Assembly: GCF_042432805.1 (NCBI RefSeq)
Contig: NZ_JBHLWO010000002.1
Location: 1 to 64,000, forward strand
Direction of reading: 5' to 3'
Length of the DNA: 64,000 nt
Source of the DNA: Olivibacter oleidegradans
GTDB taxonomy: Bacteria; Bacteroidota; Bacteroidia; Sphingobacteriales; Sphingobacteriaceae
The notes below the pieces were generated by a model. That model saw only the letters and a list, made by a program, of their open reading frames with translations. It had not been told where the DNA came from and ran no database searches. Positions within the stretch are counted from its first letter, which is position 1, and every line of letters begins with the position of its first letter. Shown here one piece after another: positions 34,901 to 43,923 of the stretch. A program made the position numbers and the translations under genes.

Positions 34901-36616
34901 ATGATGGAATTAAAAAAGATATTTTTAGCGACAAAAAAGGTGCTCCGGCCCTTATCTGTATGGAGCGTATTAGCTATTTTGTTAACTAGCTCTTGCCAGC
35001 AGGAATTTGAGAAGACAATTCCAGACAAGATGCATAATGACTCCGTTGATGTAACTTATGGTAAGCCAAAAGTTTTATACATCATAGCAGATGGTATAAG
35101 AGGACAATCAATACAGGCGATCGAGGTCCCTAATATCAATGGGTTATTAAACCACGCTATCTACTCTTGGGTTTCTTTGGCTGATGAACAAGCAACACAG
35201 CCGGGAACTAATTGGGCTAGTTTGTTTACAGGGGTGGCAAAAGAGAAACATGGGGTGATAGATAATGATTTCAGTACCAATAACTTTGATACTTATCCCT
35301 TAATTTATGAGCGAATAAAACAAGCCGATTCAACCACGAATATTCGCGTATTCACTACCTCAAGCGTGTTTAAAGATAACTTAACCACTGATACGGATGA
35401 AAGTCAGCTAGTTGCCGACGACGATGCGGTCAAATCTGCGGTAGTTACCGCTCTGCAAGCGGAAAATGTAGGGTTTATTACTGCGCACTTCAGCAATCCT
35501 GATAAAGTTGGTTCGGCCGTTGGATATGATGTGTCAAAACCAGCTTATCGAGAGGCTCTTGTAACTTTTGATGCTGCTGTAGGCGATATGCTAAACGCAT
35601 TAAAAGAAAGGCCAACCTATCAAGAAGAAAGCTGGCTCATCGTTGTTACATCAAGTATCGGGGGCGAGTATCCTTTATCGGAGAATGATAATACCGTATT
35701 TAGCAACCCTGTGGCAAACACCTTTACCATATTCAGTGCGTCTCGTTATAACAGACGGTTTGTTAGCAAACCTTTTATCGGTAACCGATTTCAAGGTGAT
35801 TTTGCCCGTTTTCAAGGGCAACGTCATGCCGTACTGGAAATGGGTGATAATACTGTTTATAATCTGGATACCGGCGCTTTTACCATTGAATTAAAAGTCA
35901 AGAAGAATAAAGCAATCAAGAACATTTACCCAAGTGTGCTCGGTAAGCGCCCCGAATGGTCATCGGGATGGGCCTCCAATGGTTGGGTTGTTTTTTTGGA
36001 GAACGATTATTGGATGTTCAATGCACGTGGAACCGGTAATGGCAACCAAGTGAAAGGAGGCACACTAGCTGATGCCAGTTGGAGCAGTGTGGCGGTAGTA
36101 GGAGTTGTGCGCGATGGAGAACGCTTTGTCCGTACTTACACCAATGGAGCTTTTAATACCGAAGCTAGCATACAGGGTTGGGGTAATTTAGATACGAATG
36201 CACCGCTAAAGATCGGTTACATTAACGGTAATGGCCATGGAGAACCAGACGTTTATGTGGCCGATGTGCGTATTTGGAAAGCGGCTTTGCCGGATGACGT
36301 GATTGCACGCTATGCCTGTGAAATAGGTGTCGACGAAAATCATCCTTATTATGATTATCTGGCCGGTTATTGGCCCGTAGCCAATGACACAGATGGTACC
36401 GTCCGTGATGAAGGGCCTTTTGGCAATCATTTAACAATGACATCAGACGATTTTAGTTATGATCGGTTAAATGAGTATCTGTGTGCGCCAACTACAGCCG
36501 ACTTAGGTTCTCAGGTACCAAGAACTTTTGATGTACCGACACAAATCTATACATGGCTTAAAATATCACGGCAAGAGAATTGGCAGCTAGATGGTAGAAC
36601 TTGGTTAGATCAATAG
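34901..36616 (+). CDS. DUF4983/LamG lipoprotein with degenerate alkaline-phosphatase-fold domain
   Basis: 571 aa. Lipobox LTSSCQ with Cys32. The N-terminal half is an alkaline phosphatase/phosphodiesterase fold: KVLYIIADGIRG (metal Asp), ATQPGTNWASLFTG (possible Thr nucleophile). The other metal sites look lost: the usual DxxGH reads DKVGSAVG and the usual TSDHG reads TSSIGG. The C-terminal half (~310-560) is a LamG/concanavalin-like domain (FTIELKVKKNK, LKIGYING, VADVRIWKAALPDD). It is probably a binding protein rather than a phosphatase. Confidence 0.7.
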   Translation: MMELKKIFLATKKVLRPLSVWSVLAILLTSSCQQEFEKTIPDKMHNDSVDVTYGKPKVLYIIADGIRGQSIQAIEVPNINGLLNHAIYSWVSLADEQATQPGTNWASLFTGVAKEKHGVIDNDFSTNNFDTYPLIYERIKQADSTTNIRVFTTSSVFKDNLTTDTDESQLVADDDAVKSAVVTALQAENVGFITAHFSNPDKVGSAVGYDVSKPAYREALVTFDAAVGDMLNALKERPTYQEESWLIVVTSSIGGEYPLSENDNTVFSNPVANTFTIFSASRYNRRFVSKPFIGNRFQGDFARFQGQRHAVLEMGDNTVYNLDTGAFTIELKVKKNKAIKNIYPSVLGKRPEWSSGWASNGWVVFLENDYWMFNARGTGNGNQVKGGTLADASWSSVAVVGVVRDGERFVRTYTNGAFNTEASIQGWGNLDTNAPLKIGYINGNGHGEPDVYVADVRIWKAALPDDVIARYACEIGVDENHPYYDYLAGYWPVANDTDGTVRDEGPFGNHLTMTSDDFSYDRLNEYLCAPTTADLGSQVPRTFDVPTQIYTWLKISRQENWQLDGRTWLDQ

Positions 36617-36657
36617 ACTGAACCTTTTCAATAGAACGATTTTAACGATGGAAAGAT

Positions 36658-38031
36658 ATGAACAAAAGATACAAACTTACTAAACCACTTGTGTTTATTG
36701 CTTTGCTTTGCACGATGTCAATTTCCTGTAAAAAGGAGGGACTGGATAGTTTTGCATTAAACCGCAATGTTGCTACGACAGTATCTGCGGGTGAAATCGC
36801 AGGTGAAATCGTGAAAAATAGTGATGAAGTGACTATCCCGATAAAAGTTACTTTATCATCCCCGGCGACAAAAGCTTTTCAGGTTGGTCTGCAGTTAAAT
36901 GCAGATACAGTGATCCAATTAGTAGAGAGCGGTAACTTGACCGATGTCTACGTATTACCTTCAAATGCGATTACCTTACCGAACGCGGTAGATATCGCTT
37001 ATGGAGCTAAGGAAGCTACTTTTGAGGTGAAAATCGGCCTTTCCGGCCTCGAGCGCTTTTTTGGCCATAAAGTAGCATTAGCTTACGACTTGGTTAATCC
37101 CGGTAAAGGAAATACGATTGGTTCAGATAAATCAGGAATAATTGTTTTTAATACCAACGATATTCTAAAGGAAGAGGATATCCATTACGTGTCTATTACA
37201 AACGGAGGTGGCACGGTGTTGGAGGTGCGCAATCGAAGGAATTATAATGTTACCTCTGCCGGGATAAATATTCCACTGGGAATTAGTTTAGCAGGGACAC
37301 CTGGGAATTTCTTTACGGTAACAACCGGTGTCAATACAGATAGTATAGCAAGCTTAGTTGGCCAGGGTATTTTACCGGAAAATACCATTGCCCTTCGTCC
37401 GGATCAATATACACTTAATGAGACCTATCAGGTGGGTAGTAACCTCAGCCGCGCTGCTATGGATTTAATTGTTCCATGGTCTACCATTGAAGAAAATGCC
37501 GATCGTACTTTGGCATTAGTTGTTAAGTTAGTGGCAACATCTAGGCATCTCTTAGATCCAACGAAAAGTCATGTTGTTGTGCTTGTCCATCCGCAATATG
37601 TAAGAGAAGTAGATGTAACTGCTACGGGTACCTTAAGTGTAGACCACGATAATTCAAATGCCAATGAGAACGCGGCAAAACTGATTGACAACAACATTAA
37701 TACGAAATTTTTACAGCCAGGTTTTGTGGGTAGCAGTTGGTTTCAGCTAGCTTTTTCGGAACCACAGCTTATCGGTGCATATACAATTACCTCAGCAAAC
37801 GATGCTGCGGATCGAGACTTAAAAGATTGGAATCTGCAAGGCTCGGACGATGGGTCGATCTGGATCACTTTAGATACGAGAGCAGGGGAGACCTTTGCGA
37901 ATCGTTTCTTAACCAAGCGTTACGATTTCGAAACAGCAAAAGCGTATAAATATTATCGATTGAATGTTACCAATAACAATGGCAGCGGCGTTATTCAGTT
38001 GGCTGAATGGCGGCTTATTCGAGTTCCATAG
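36658..38031 (+). CDS. DUF1735 + discoidin lipoprotein
   Basis: 457 aa. Lipobox SISCKK with Cys24. Two DUF1735-like beta domains (about 35-165, ITLPNAVDIAYGAKEATFEVKI; and 175-310) are followed by a C-terminal F5/8 discoidin domain (~320-457: ITSANDAADRDLKDWNLQ, SDDGSIWITLDTR). That domain is clearly paralogous to those at 25404 and 38089. It is predicted to be a surface glycan-binding protein. Confidence 0.75.
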   Translation: MNKRYKLTKPLVFIALLCTMSISCKKEGLDSFALNRNVATTVSAGEIAGEIVKNSDEVTIPIKVTLSSPATKAFQVGLQLNADTVIQLVESGNLTDVYVLPSNAITLPNAVDIAYGAKEATFEVKIGLSGLERFFGHKVALAYDLVNPGKGNTIGSDKSGIIVFNTNDILKEEDIHYVSITNGGGTVLEVRNRRNYNVTSAGINIPLGISLAGTPGNFFTVTTGVNTDSIASLVGQGILPENTIALRPDQYTLNETYQVGSNLSRAAMDLIVPWSTIEENADRTLALVVKLVATSRHLLDPTKSHVVVLVHPQYVREVDVTATGTLSVDHDNSNANENAAKLIDNNINTKFLQPGFVGSSWFQLAFSEPQLIGAYTITSANDAADRDLKDWNLQGSDDGSIWITLDTRAGETFANRFLTKRYDFETAKAYKYYRLNVTNNNGSGVIQLAEWRLIRVP

Positions 38032-38088
38032 CGGACGCGTGTTCATGTTATCGACTAATATAAAAAAACAAAGGAATAGCTATTGATT

Positions 38089-39126
38089 ATGGAAATACAA
38101 TTCAGGAATTTGCTGGGGACAATTTTCCTCGCTGTAACACTGTGTGCGGGTTGTAAAAAGGATGAGAAAGAGATTGCACCTGAACCAGAGGGACCTAAGC
38201 CTACCGCAAGCTTTACAGCTTCGCAGGTAGCAGATGATGATCCGTTTACTTTTGATTTTGAAAATGAGTCAACGAATTTTTCAGTCGTTCGTTGGGAGTT
38301 CGGAGACGACAGTAGCTCTGTCGAAACCTCACCGGTACACACTTTTTTAAAAACGGGAACATTTACCGTTTTAATGCGTGTAGAGAATGAAGAAAAATAC
38401 TGGGCTCAACGGGAGAAAATTATCCAAATAAACCCAAACCGATTGATGGAAATGGACACCCGTCCTACGGGAACCGGAACCTTGGATTTGGCAGTTAATA
38501 CTGGAGTAAATTTAAGCGAAGTCAGCTGGTATAACGGAGCAACGGCTACAGGTACTCCTATTTCCACTGAACGCGAAGTCAGCATCCCTGTGGAGACAGG
38601 AAGGTTTGATTATTATACACTACAAGGAAAAACACCTAAAGGATCGGTTTTGCAAATTACGCGGTTGTTAACTGATTTGGGCATTGTTAGAGACGTAACG
38701 GCAGATGGCGTGCTTTCTGTTTCAAGAGATAATAATGGCGGGCCCGATGGGGGAGAGGGATCGAAGAAATTGGTGGACAATGATATCACGACTAAATTTT
38801 TGCAGTCGGATTTCTCGGGTGATCTGTGGTTTCAGCTGGAATTCTATAATCCTGTTGTGCTAGGTGGTTATACCTTTACATCAGGCAATGATGCAGATGG
38901 TCGCGATCCGCTTAATTGGCGTTTAGAAGGATCAAAAGACGGTAGCAATTGGACCGTTTTAGATAGACGTGAAAACGAAGATTTCCCCGGAAGGAGAGAA
39001 ACAAGGACCTTTACTTTTGCTAATTCAACCGCTTATAATTTTTATCGTATATATGTGACGGCGGTGAATTCAGGTTCCCTCTTCCAACTATCCGAATGGC
39101 GGGTATTATCGTTGCCGCAAACTTAA
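38089..39126 (+). CDS. PKD + discoidin lipoprotein
   Basis: 345 aa from the ATG at 38089; an in-frame TTG at 38083 is unlikely. Lipobox TLCAGC with Cys22. A PKD domain (~40-120: RWEFGDDSSSVETSPVHTF) precedes a linker domain and a C-terminal discoidin domain (~215-345: FTSGNDADGRDPLNWRLE, SKDGSNWTVLDRR). It is predicted to be a surface-exposed carbohydrate-binding protein. Confidence 0.78.
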   Translation: MEIQFRNLLGTIFLAVTLCAGCKKDEKEIAPEPEGPKPTASFTASQVADDDPFTFDFENESTNFSVVRWEFGDDSSSVETSPVHTFLKTGTFTVLMRVENEEKYWAQREKIIQINPNRLMEMDTRPTGTGTLDLAVNTGVNLSEVSWYNGATATGTPISTEREVSIPVETGRFDYYTLQGKTPKGSVLQITRLLTDLGIVRDVTADGVLSVSRDNNGGPDGGEGSKKLVDNDITTKFLQSDFSGDLWFQLEFYNPVVLGGYTFTSGNDADGRDPLNWRLEGSKDGSNWTVLDRRENEDFPGRRETRTFTFANSTAYNFYRIYVTAVNSGSLFQLSEWRVLSLPQT

Positions 39127-39160
39127 AAGTTAATGCTTCAGATTCCTAAACAATCTTGAT

Positions 39161-41908
39161 ATGATTAAAAATTTCGTTTCTCGCGTTTTGCTGTATTTAT
39201 TGCTTTTTAGCCAGAGCGCTATTATTGCAAACGCGCAGGATAGCGTGGAACAAATTTTAAAACCACTTGAGGCTTGGGCCAAAGAATATCCGTCAGAAAA
39301 AGTACACTTACATATAGACAAGCCTTATTATATGGCCGGTGACACGATTTGGTTTAAGACCTATACTGTCGTGGGAGCATATCATCAACTCTCTTCGTTA
39401 AGTGGAGCCGTTTATGTCGATCTTATTTCTTCAACTGATTCGGTAGTTTCTTCACTTAAGTTACCACTCATTGCCGGTATGGCTAAGGGCAATATTAGTT
39501 TGCCTGTAGAATTAAAAGCAGGAAACTATCGTTTAAGAGCATATACGCAGTGGATGCGGAATGCTGACAGCGATTACTTTTATGACCGCATCTTATACAT
39601 CGGTGCCATAAGCCCTTATGGAATTCAAACCCAAGCAACGTTGCAATTTGATGAAACGGAAGACAAAAAACTTAGTGGGATGCATATCCGGTTTTTTGAT
39701 GGAGAAGGGAGGCCCCTGGTCGAAAAATCAATCGAATACTTCATACGCACGGAGAGCGAGTTATTGAACCAGCGAAAGGGTAAAACGGATGAAGAGGGAC
39801 GATTAATGGTGCCATTGAGTGAAAGAAGTTTACGTGATTCAGTTACGGCTTTTATTGTAAGCGAAATTCGGCTAGATAAAGAGAAAGTAGCGACAAGCAT
39901 TTTTCCGATAAATTTACAATATGATCGGGCCGATGTCCAGTTTTTTCCTGAAAGTGGTGATCTAGTGGCGGGTGTTCCCAATCGGATCGCTTTTAAGGCA
40001 ATAGGTGTGAATGGCCTGGGTGTCGAGATAAAAGGTGAAGTGTTGGATGAAAATCAGCAAATTTTAACAACATTTAATAGCGTGCATGCGGGTATGGGGC
40101 AGTTTATGTTTACTCCCGAAAGTGGAAAGCAATACAAGGCTCAAGTTGTATTTCAGGATGGTAGCACAAAGCAGCTTTCGCTTCCCAAGGTAAAGACTTC
40201 CGGATATGTGCTGTCGGTGTATTCACAGGCTGCAACGGATACAGTGCTTTTACGTATTATGTGCAGTAACGATCGATTGAAACAACCGATAAGTATTGTT
40301 GCACAAGCAGATGGAGAAGTGTTTTATGCAACTGATTTAAGCCCTAATCGTCCACTAAACAATTTATATGTGCCGTTGACACAAGGTGTTTCAGGAATTG
40401 TCCAATTCACTTTGTTTAGTCAAGGGCAAGCTTTGAATGAACGGATTGCTTTCATAGAGCGTAGCGATAATTTAAATATATCCCTCGCGAATTTAAAGGA
40501 TAGTTATAAGCCAAGAAGCGAGCAAAACTTTAACTTGAGCGTGCTCGACAATGAAGGACTGCCAGTTTCAGGAAATTTTTCCTTAGCTGTTACCGATGAA
40601 AGTCAAGTTCCTGTTAAAGAAGAGCAAGAAACCACCATTCTCTCTCAATTATTATTACAAAGTAATTTAAGAGGATATATCGAACAACCAAATTACTATT
40701 TTACCAATATAACTGATGAAAAGCGTGATCATTTGGACCTGTTGCTGATGACGCAGGGGTACCGCCGTTTTATTTGGTCGGATTTGCTGGCCGACAAGTT
40801 GAAAAAACCGATTTATCCTCCCGAGAAAATGGTATCCTCCATTAGCGGGAAATTGCTTACGCTCCAAGGTAAACCGGTTGTTAATGGTAAAATAACGTTG
40901 CTTTCCGTGGCTGCAAATATTACACTCGAAACTATTACAGACACAGAAGGTGTGTTTGTGTTTGACAGTCTATTTTTAGCCGATAATATAAAATTTACCA
41001 TACAAGGGCGTTCCGAGAAAGGGAGTGATAAAGTCGAACTCGTTTTGGAAGGGATTCCAAGTTTAGGCGTAACCTATAATAAGAATACAGCTGATCTATC
41101 ACTAAATATTAATCAACAACTTGATACATACTTTTCGAGTACAAAAAAACATGATGATGCATTAGCCAAGGTGGGACTTGAAAGTAGGCTCATTAAATTA
41201 AATGAGGTCATTGTAAACGCCAAAACGGCTAAATCATTGCCGCGATCTTATAATCTTAACGGTCCGGGTAGAGCTGATCAGATAATATCAGCGAGCGAGC
41301 TAGGGACTTGTCCAACGCTAAGGGCCTGTTTGGAAGGACGCCTACGAGGCGTTGTGTTTAGAACAGAACAAACTAGCATAGGGCCTGTCACTTTTCCTAC
41401 CTCTACGCGGGGTGGAAAAATGCAGGTTATTATTGATGGGCGCATACTTGATCTTCATAGCGACGGAGATTTACAGGACTTGGTAGGTATTTTTGAACAA
41501 AATTTAATAGATCCTACTCAAATTTTAAGCTTGGAAGTACTGCGATCACCCTCGCTCACTAATATATATGGAGGCGGGGCTGCTACCGGAGTCATCTTAA
41601 TCAATACTAAGGGATGGTCACCAACGGAACGTACCGATTATAGTACGAAGCTCTATGCGCCGAAAGGTTTTACATCAACGCGTGAGTTCTATTCCCCTAA
41701 ATACGGTGTGTCAGAAAGAGCGGATATCTTGGCTGATCAACGTAGTACCGTGTATTGGAGTCCGGTAGTATCGGTTAATAAAGAAGGTAAAGCAAGTGTA
41801 AGCTACTTTAACACCGGTAACGAGGGTAAATATCGAATAGTAATAGAGGGAATTGGTGCTAATGGGCAACTGGCGAGAGGGGTTTTTCACTATCAAATAG
41901 CGAAATAA
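39161..41908 (+). CDS. Large exported MG2-like/TonB-plug protein
   Basis: 915 aa with a signal peptide ending ANAQD. An alpha-2-macroglobulin MG2-like start (SEKVHLHIDKPYYMAGDTIWFKTYTV, residues ~45-70) is followed by several Ig-like beta domains and a CarboxypepD-like segment (GKLLTLQGKPVVNGKITLL). Near the C-terminus is a TonB-receptor plug (EGRLRGVVFR, IFEQNLIDPTQILSLEVLRS, YGGGAATGVILINTKG), but there is no beta-barrel after it. It is the last gene of the surface operon. It may interact with SusC-type receptors or TonB; this is inference. Confidence 0.72.
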   Translation: MIKNFVSRVLLYLLLFSQSAIIANAQDSVEQILKPLEAWAKEYPSEKVHLHIDKPYYMAGDTIWFKTYTVVGAYHQLSSLSGAVYVDLISSTDSVVSSLKLPLIAGMAKGNISLPVELKAGNYRLRAYTQWMRNADSDYFYDRILYIGAISPYGIQTQATLQFDETEDKKLSGMHIRFFDGEGRPLVEKSIEYFIRTESELLNQRKGKTDEEGRLMVPLSERSLRDSVTAFIVSEIRLDKEKVATSIFPINLQYDRADVQFFPESGDLVAGVPNRIAFKAIGVNGLGVEIKGEVLDENQQILTTFNSVHAGMGQFMFTPESGKQYKAQVVFQDGSTKQLSLPKVKTSGYVLSVYSQAATDTVLLRIMCSNDRLKQPISIVAQADGEVFYATDLSPNRPLNNLYVPLTQGVSGIVQFTLFSQGQALNERIAFIERSDNLNISLANLKDSYKPRSEQNFNLSVLDNEGLPVSGNFSLAVTDESQVPVKEEQETTILSQLLLQSNLRGYIEQPNYYFTNITDEKRDHLDLLLMTQGYRRFIWSDLLADKLKKPIYPPEKMVSSISGKLLTLQGKPVVNGKITLLSVAANITLETITDTEGVFVFDSLFLADNIKFTIQGRSEKGSDKVELVLEGIPSLGVTYNKNTADLSLNINQQLDTYFSSTKKHDDALAKVGLESRLIKLNEVIVNAKTAKSLPRSYNLNGPGRADQIISASELGTCPTLRACLEGRLRGVVFRTEQTSIGPVTFPTSTRGGKMQVIIDGRILDLHSDGDLQDLVGIFEQNLIDPTQILSLEVLRSPSLTNIYGGGAATGVILINTKGWSPTERTDYSTKLYAPKGFTSTREFYSPKYGVSERADILADQRSTVYWSPVVSVNKEGKASVSYFNTGNEGKYRIVIEGIGANGQLARGVFHYQIAK

Positions 41909-41919
41909 TATAAAAAAAC

Positions 41920-41950
41920 TTGACAAAGTGTATTTTGTACACTATCTTTG
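41920..41950 (+). promoter_or_regulatory. sRNA promoter C with palindromic operator
   Basis: -33 TTG (41920-41922), 20-bp spacer, -7 TATCTTTG (41943-41950). The inverted repeat GTGTA-TTTTG-TACAC (41928-41942) abuts the -7 box. It is identical in layout to promoter A, 27 kb away. Confidence 0.7.
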
Positions 41951-41954
41951 TCTC

Positions 41955-42022
41955 ATCATAATTTAGGTTTATAATTGGTTAGCTAAGGTCTCCAATCTCC
42001 CCGGTTGGAGACCTTTATTTTT
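41955..42022 (+). ncRNA. Small RNA family, copy C
   Basis: The 27-nt 5' segment (41955-41981) is identical to copies A and B. Hairpin: AAGGTCTCCAATC (41985-41997), loop TCCCC (41998-42002), GGTTGGAGACCTT (42003-42015), then TATTTTTT. Compared with A, stem pairs change together (CTTCAA/TTGAAG becomes CTCCAA/TTGGAG). It sits between the end of the 21-kb surface operon and the convergent DedA gene, and may serve as the terminator for both. Confidence 0.65.
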
Positions 42023-42041
42023 TAGTCAACACTGCATTAAT

Positions 42042-42701
42042 TTACGAAGCATTCTTTTCTAAACCTTTACTTCTTAAACCTTTTAACATTTTGATTAAAA
42101 CCGGAGCGGTAGCGATAAGGACAATTAAGAAAATGATTTTCTCCAAATTGTTTTTTATCCATTCATTTTCGCCCAACAGGTAACCTGCTGTTACTAAAAC
42201 ACCCACCCAGATAAAACTACCGGCAATGTTGAAAATTGAAAATTTTCGTAGGTCCATCTTCACTATACCGGCCACAATTGGAGCAAAAGTCCTCACAATA
42301 GGCATAAATCGAGCTAAAATGATGGCGCCGCCGCCTTTCTTCTCATAGAATTCTTGCGCCTGTACGATATACTTCTTTTTAAATAAAAAGCTGTCCTTTC
42401 GTTTAAGAAGTACACTTCCCGAGCGTTTGCCTGTCCAATAGCCTAAGAAATTACCTAAAATGCCTGCGATGGATATTAATAAAATCCAATATAAAAGACT
42501 CCATATGGAATCTACATCCGGAAGTGTATTGTTTGCTAAAATCATCCCGGTTATAAAAAGGAGCGGATCGCCGGGAAGAAAAAATCCGAGTAAAATCCCT
42601 GTTTCTGCAAATACAATAAATAATAAAAGATATAAGCCTCCGTTCTCCATGATCCACTCAGGATTTGTGAGGTTTTGGAAAAAATCAAAAATTTCTGTCA
42701 T
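42042..42701 (-). CDS. DedA family (VTT domain) membrane protein
   Basis: 219 aa. DedA/SNARE-associated family: FAETGILLGFFLPGDPLLFITG near the N-terminus, FLGYWTGKRSG, and GGGAIILARFMPIVRTFAPIVAGIVKM, which contains the family's conserved Arg and Pro residues. About five membrane segments. Members are polyprenyl-phosphate or lipid flippases/scramblases. Single gene. Confidence 0.9.
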   Translation of the reverse strand: MTEIFDFFQNLTNPEWIMENGGLYLLLFIVFAETGILLGFFLPGDPLLFITGMILANNTLPDVDSIWSLLYWILLISIAGILGNFLGYWTGKRSGSVLLKRKDSFLFKKKYIVQAQEFYEKKGGGAIILARFMPIVRTFAPIVAGIVKMDLRKFSIFNIAGSFIWVGVLVTAGYLLGENEWIKNNLEKIIFLIVLIATAPVLIKMLKGLRSKGLEKNAS

Positions 42702-42793
42702 GAACGTAACTTCTAAAAATCAGTTTTCAAATAAGCACCATGGGTCAAGAGAAGTAGTTTTACGTTTTCTCTGAGCGTTAAAAGTTTCGCTTG

Positions 42794-43144
42794 TTAAAAT
42801 AATTTATATAGAGAGAGAAAATCGTAATAGAATGGTTTATACCATATTGATGTATAAAAAATCGAAAGCGGATGTATAGGAGTTAGTATAGATTCCTGAA
42901 AAGAACTTAAACAATTCAGTATGGTATTTCTATATTCTTTGTGGGCTTGTTTTTTTGTCTGCCGGGAGGGTGTTATTACATCATCAAGGGCATAGTCCTG
43001 TATAACGAATCCGCTAAACTGATTTACGCTTTGAACAGGTGTTTTATTATAAAAGAAAAAAGAGCTTAATAAGAAACTGGATACGCAAATAAGGATTAAA
43101 TAAAGTTCCCTTTTGCAAACAATTTTTTCTCTCTGGAGCAACAT
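42794..43144 (-). CDS. Hypothetical small membrane-anchored protein
   Basis: 116 aa. One N-terminal membrane segment (residues ~15-33, LYLILICVSSFLLSSFFFY) and a short extracytoplasmic region follow. No family is recognised. It is kept because it starts with ATG, has a plausible anchor topology and occupies an otherwise empty gap. It may be spurious. Confidence 0.42.
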   Translation of the reverse strand: MLLQREKIVCKRELYLILICVSSFLLSSFFFYNKTPVQSVNQFSGFVIQDYALDDVITPSRQTKKQAHKEYRNTILNCLSSFQESILTPIHPLSIFYTSIWYKPFYYDFLSLYKLF

Positions 43145-43445
43145 TCCTTTCTAACGCAAATTTTATACGCTGCGAATATAACAATACTTTATGAGATTAT
43201 GTTTGTATGCGTGAATAGAACTGTCTAATAATCGTCGTACTTGCACACGGTGCCAGGCAGTAGCTGGTTAATAGTTAATGTAAGGTTAATGACGGTTCAC
43301 ACTCGTTTTGTAAAGAATCATCTGATGGCAAGTCGTTACTCACAATTTACTAAGTACTTGCAATTTTATCTAGAATGCTTTTTTTTGTAAAGCAATCAAA
43401 CAAAAAACGGATTTAGAATGTAGTCAAAATGTTACGGATTCCGGG

Positions 43446-43802
43446 TTATTCCGGAAAGTCGATTTCGCCTTCGGCAAACTTACATAACTGATCAAGCATG
43501 TCGCTTAGTTTTGTACCGGATTCTGTTAGTGAATACTCAACACGTTGCGGAACTTCGTGTATGTTATTACGACGGCGAATCAATTTGTAATGTTCAAGAT
43601 GTTTTAATCGATCTGCTAAAATATTATCGCTTATGTGCTTTAAATCTTCTTTTATGCTCGAAAACCGAGTGTTTCCTTCTTCGATGCTGAACAGAACATC
43701 AGTCAGCCATCGTTTACTTAATAAATGTAAAAGTTCATTCAAGGCGCATTTTTCCTCTAGATAGGTCTGGTTGTAATAATTTGTTGAGCTCAGTTTTCTC
43801 AT
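43446..43802 (-). CDS. HxlR family transcriptional regulator
   Basis: 118 aa from the ATG at 43802. The frame stays open to 44045, but that extension is antisense to the divergent reductase gene. The HxlR wing-helix is KCALNELLHLLSKRWLTDVLF and NTRFSSIKEDLKHISDNILADRLKHLE, then VEYSLTESG. A minus-strand -7-like TAGCTTTC lies about 15 bp upstream. It is divergent from the aldo/keto reductase it probably regulates in response to electrophiles. Confidence 0.85.
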   Translation of the reverse strand: MRKLSSTNYYNQTYLEEKCALNELLHLLSKRWLTDVLFSIEEGNTRFSSIKEDLKHISDNILADRLKHLEHYKLIRRRNNIHEVPQRVEYSLTESGTKLSDMLDQLCKFAEGEIDFPE

Positions 43803-43923
43803 AAAATTATTTTTGAAAGCTAATATAGGGTTTTTGGTAGAAGTGGCTATGATAGTAGCTGTAACAAAACCGCTAAGAGTATTTATTTTCTTTATAACAC
43901 ACATATAAAATAGTAGACAAAAA

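Noticed and set aside
14845..42022. Reading the three repeated hairpin elements as plain terminators or REP-type repeats
   Set aside because: Each has its own promoter and an invariant 27-nt 5' segment outside the hairpin, which simple terminators or REP elements do not need.
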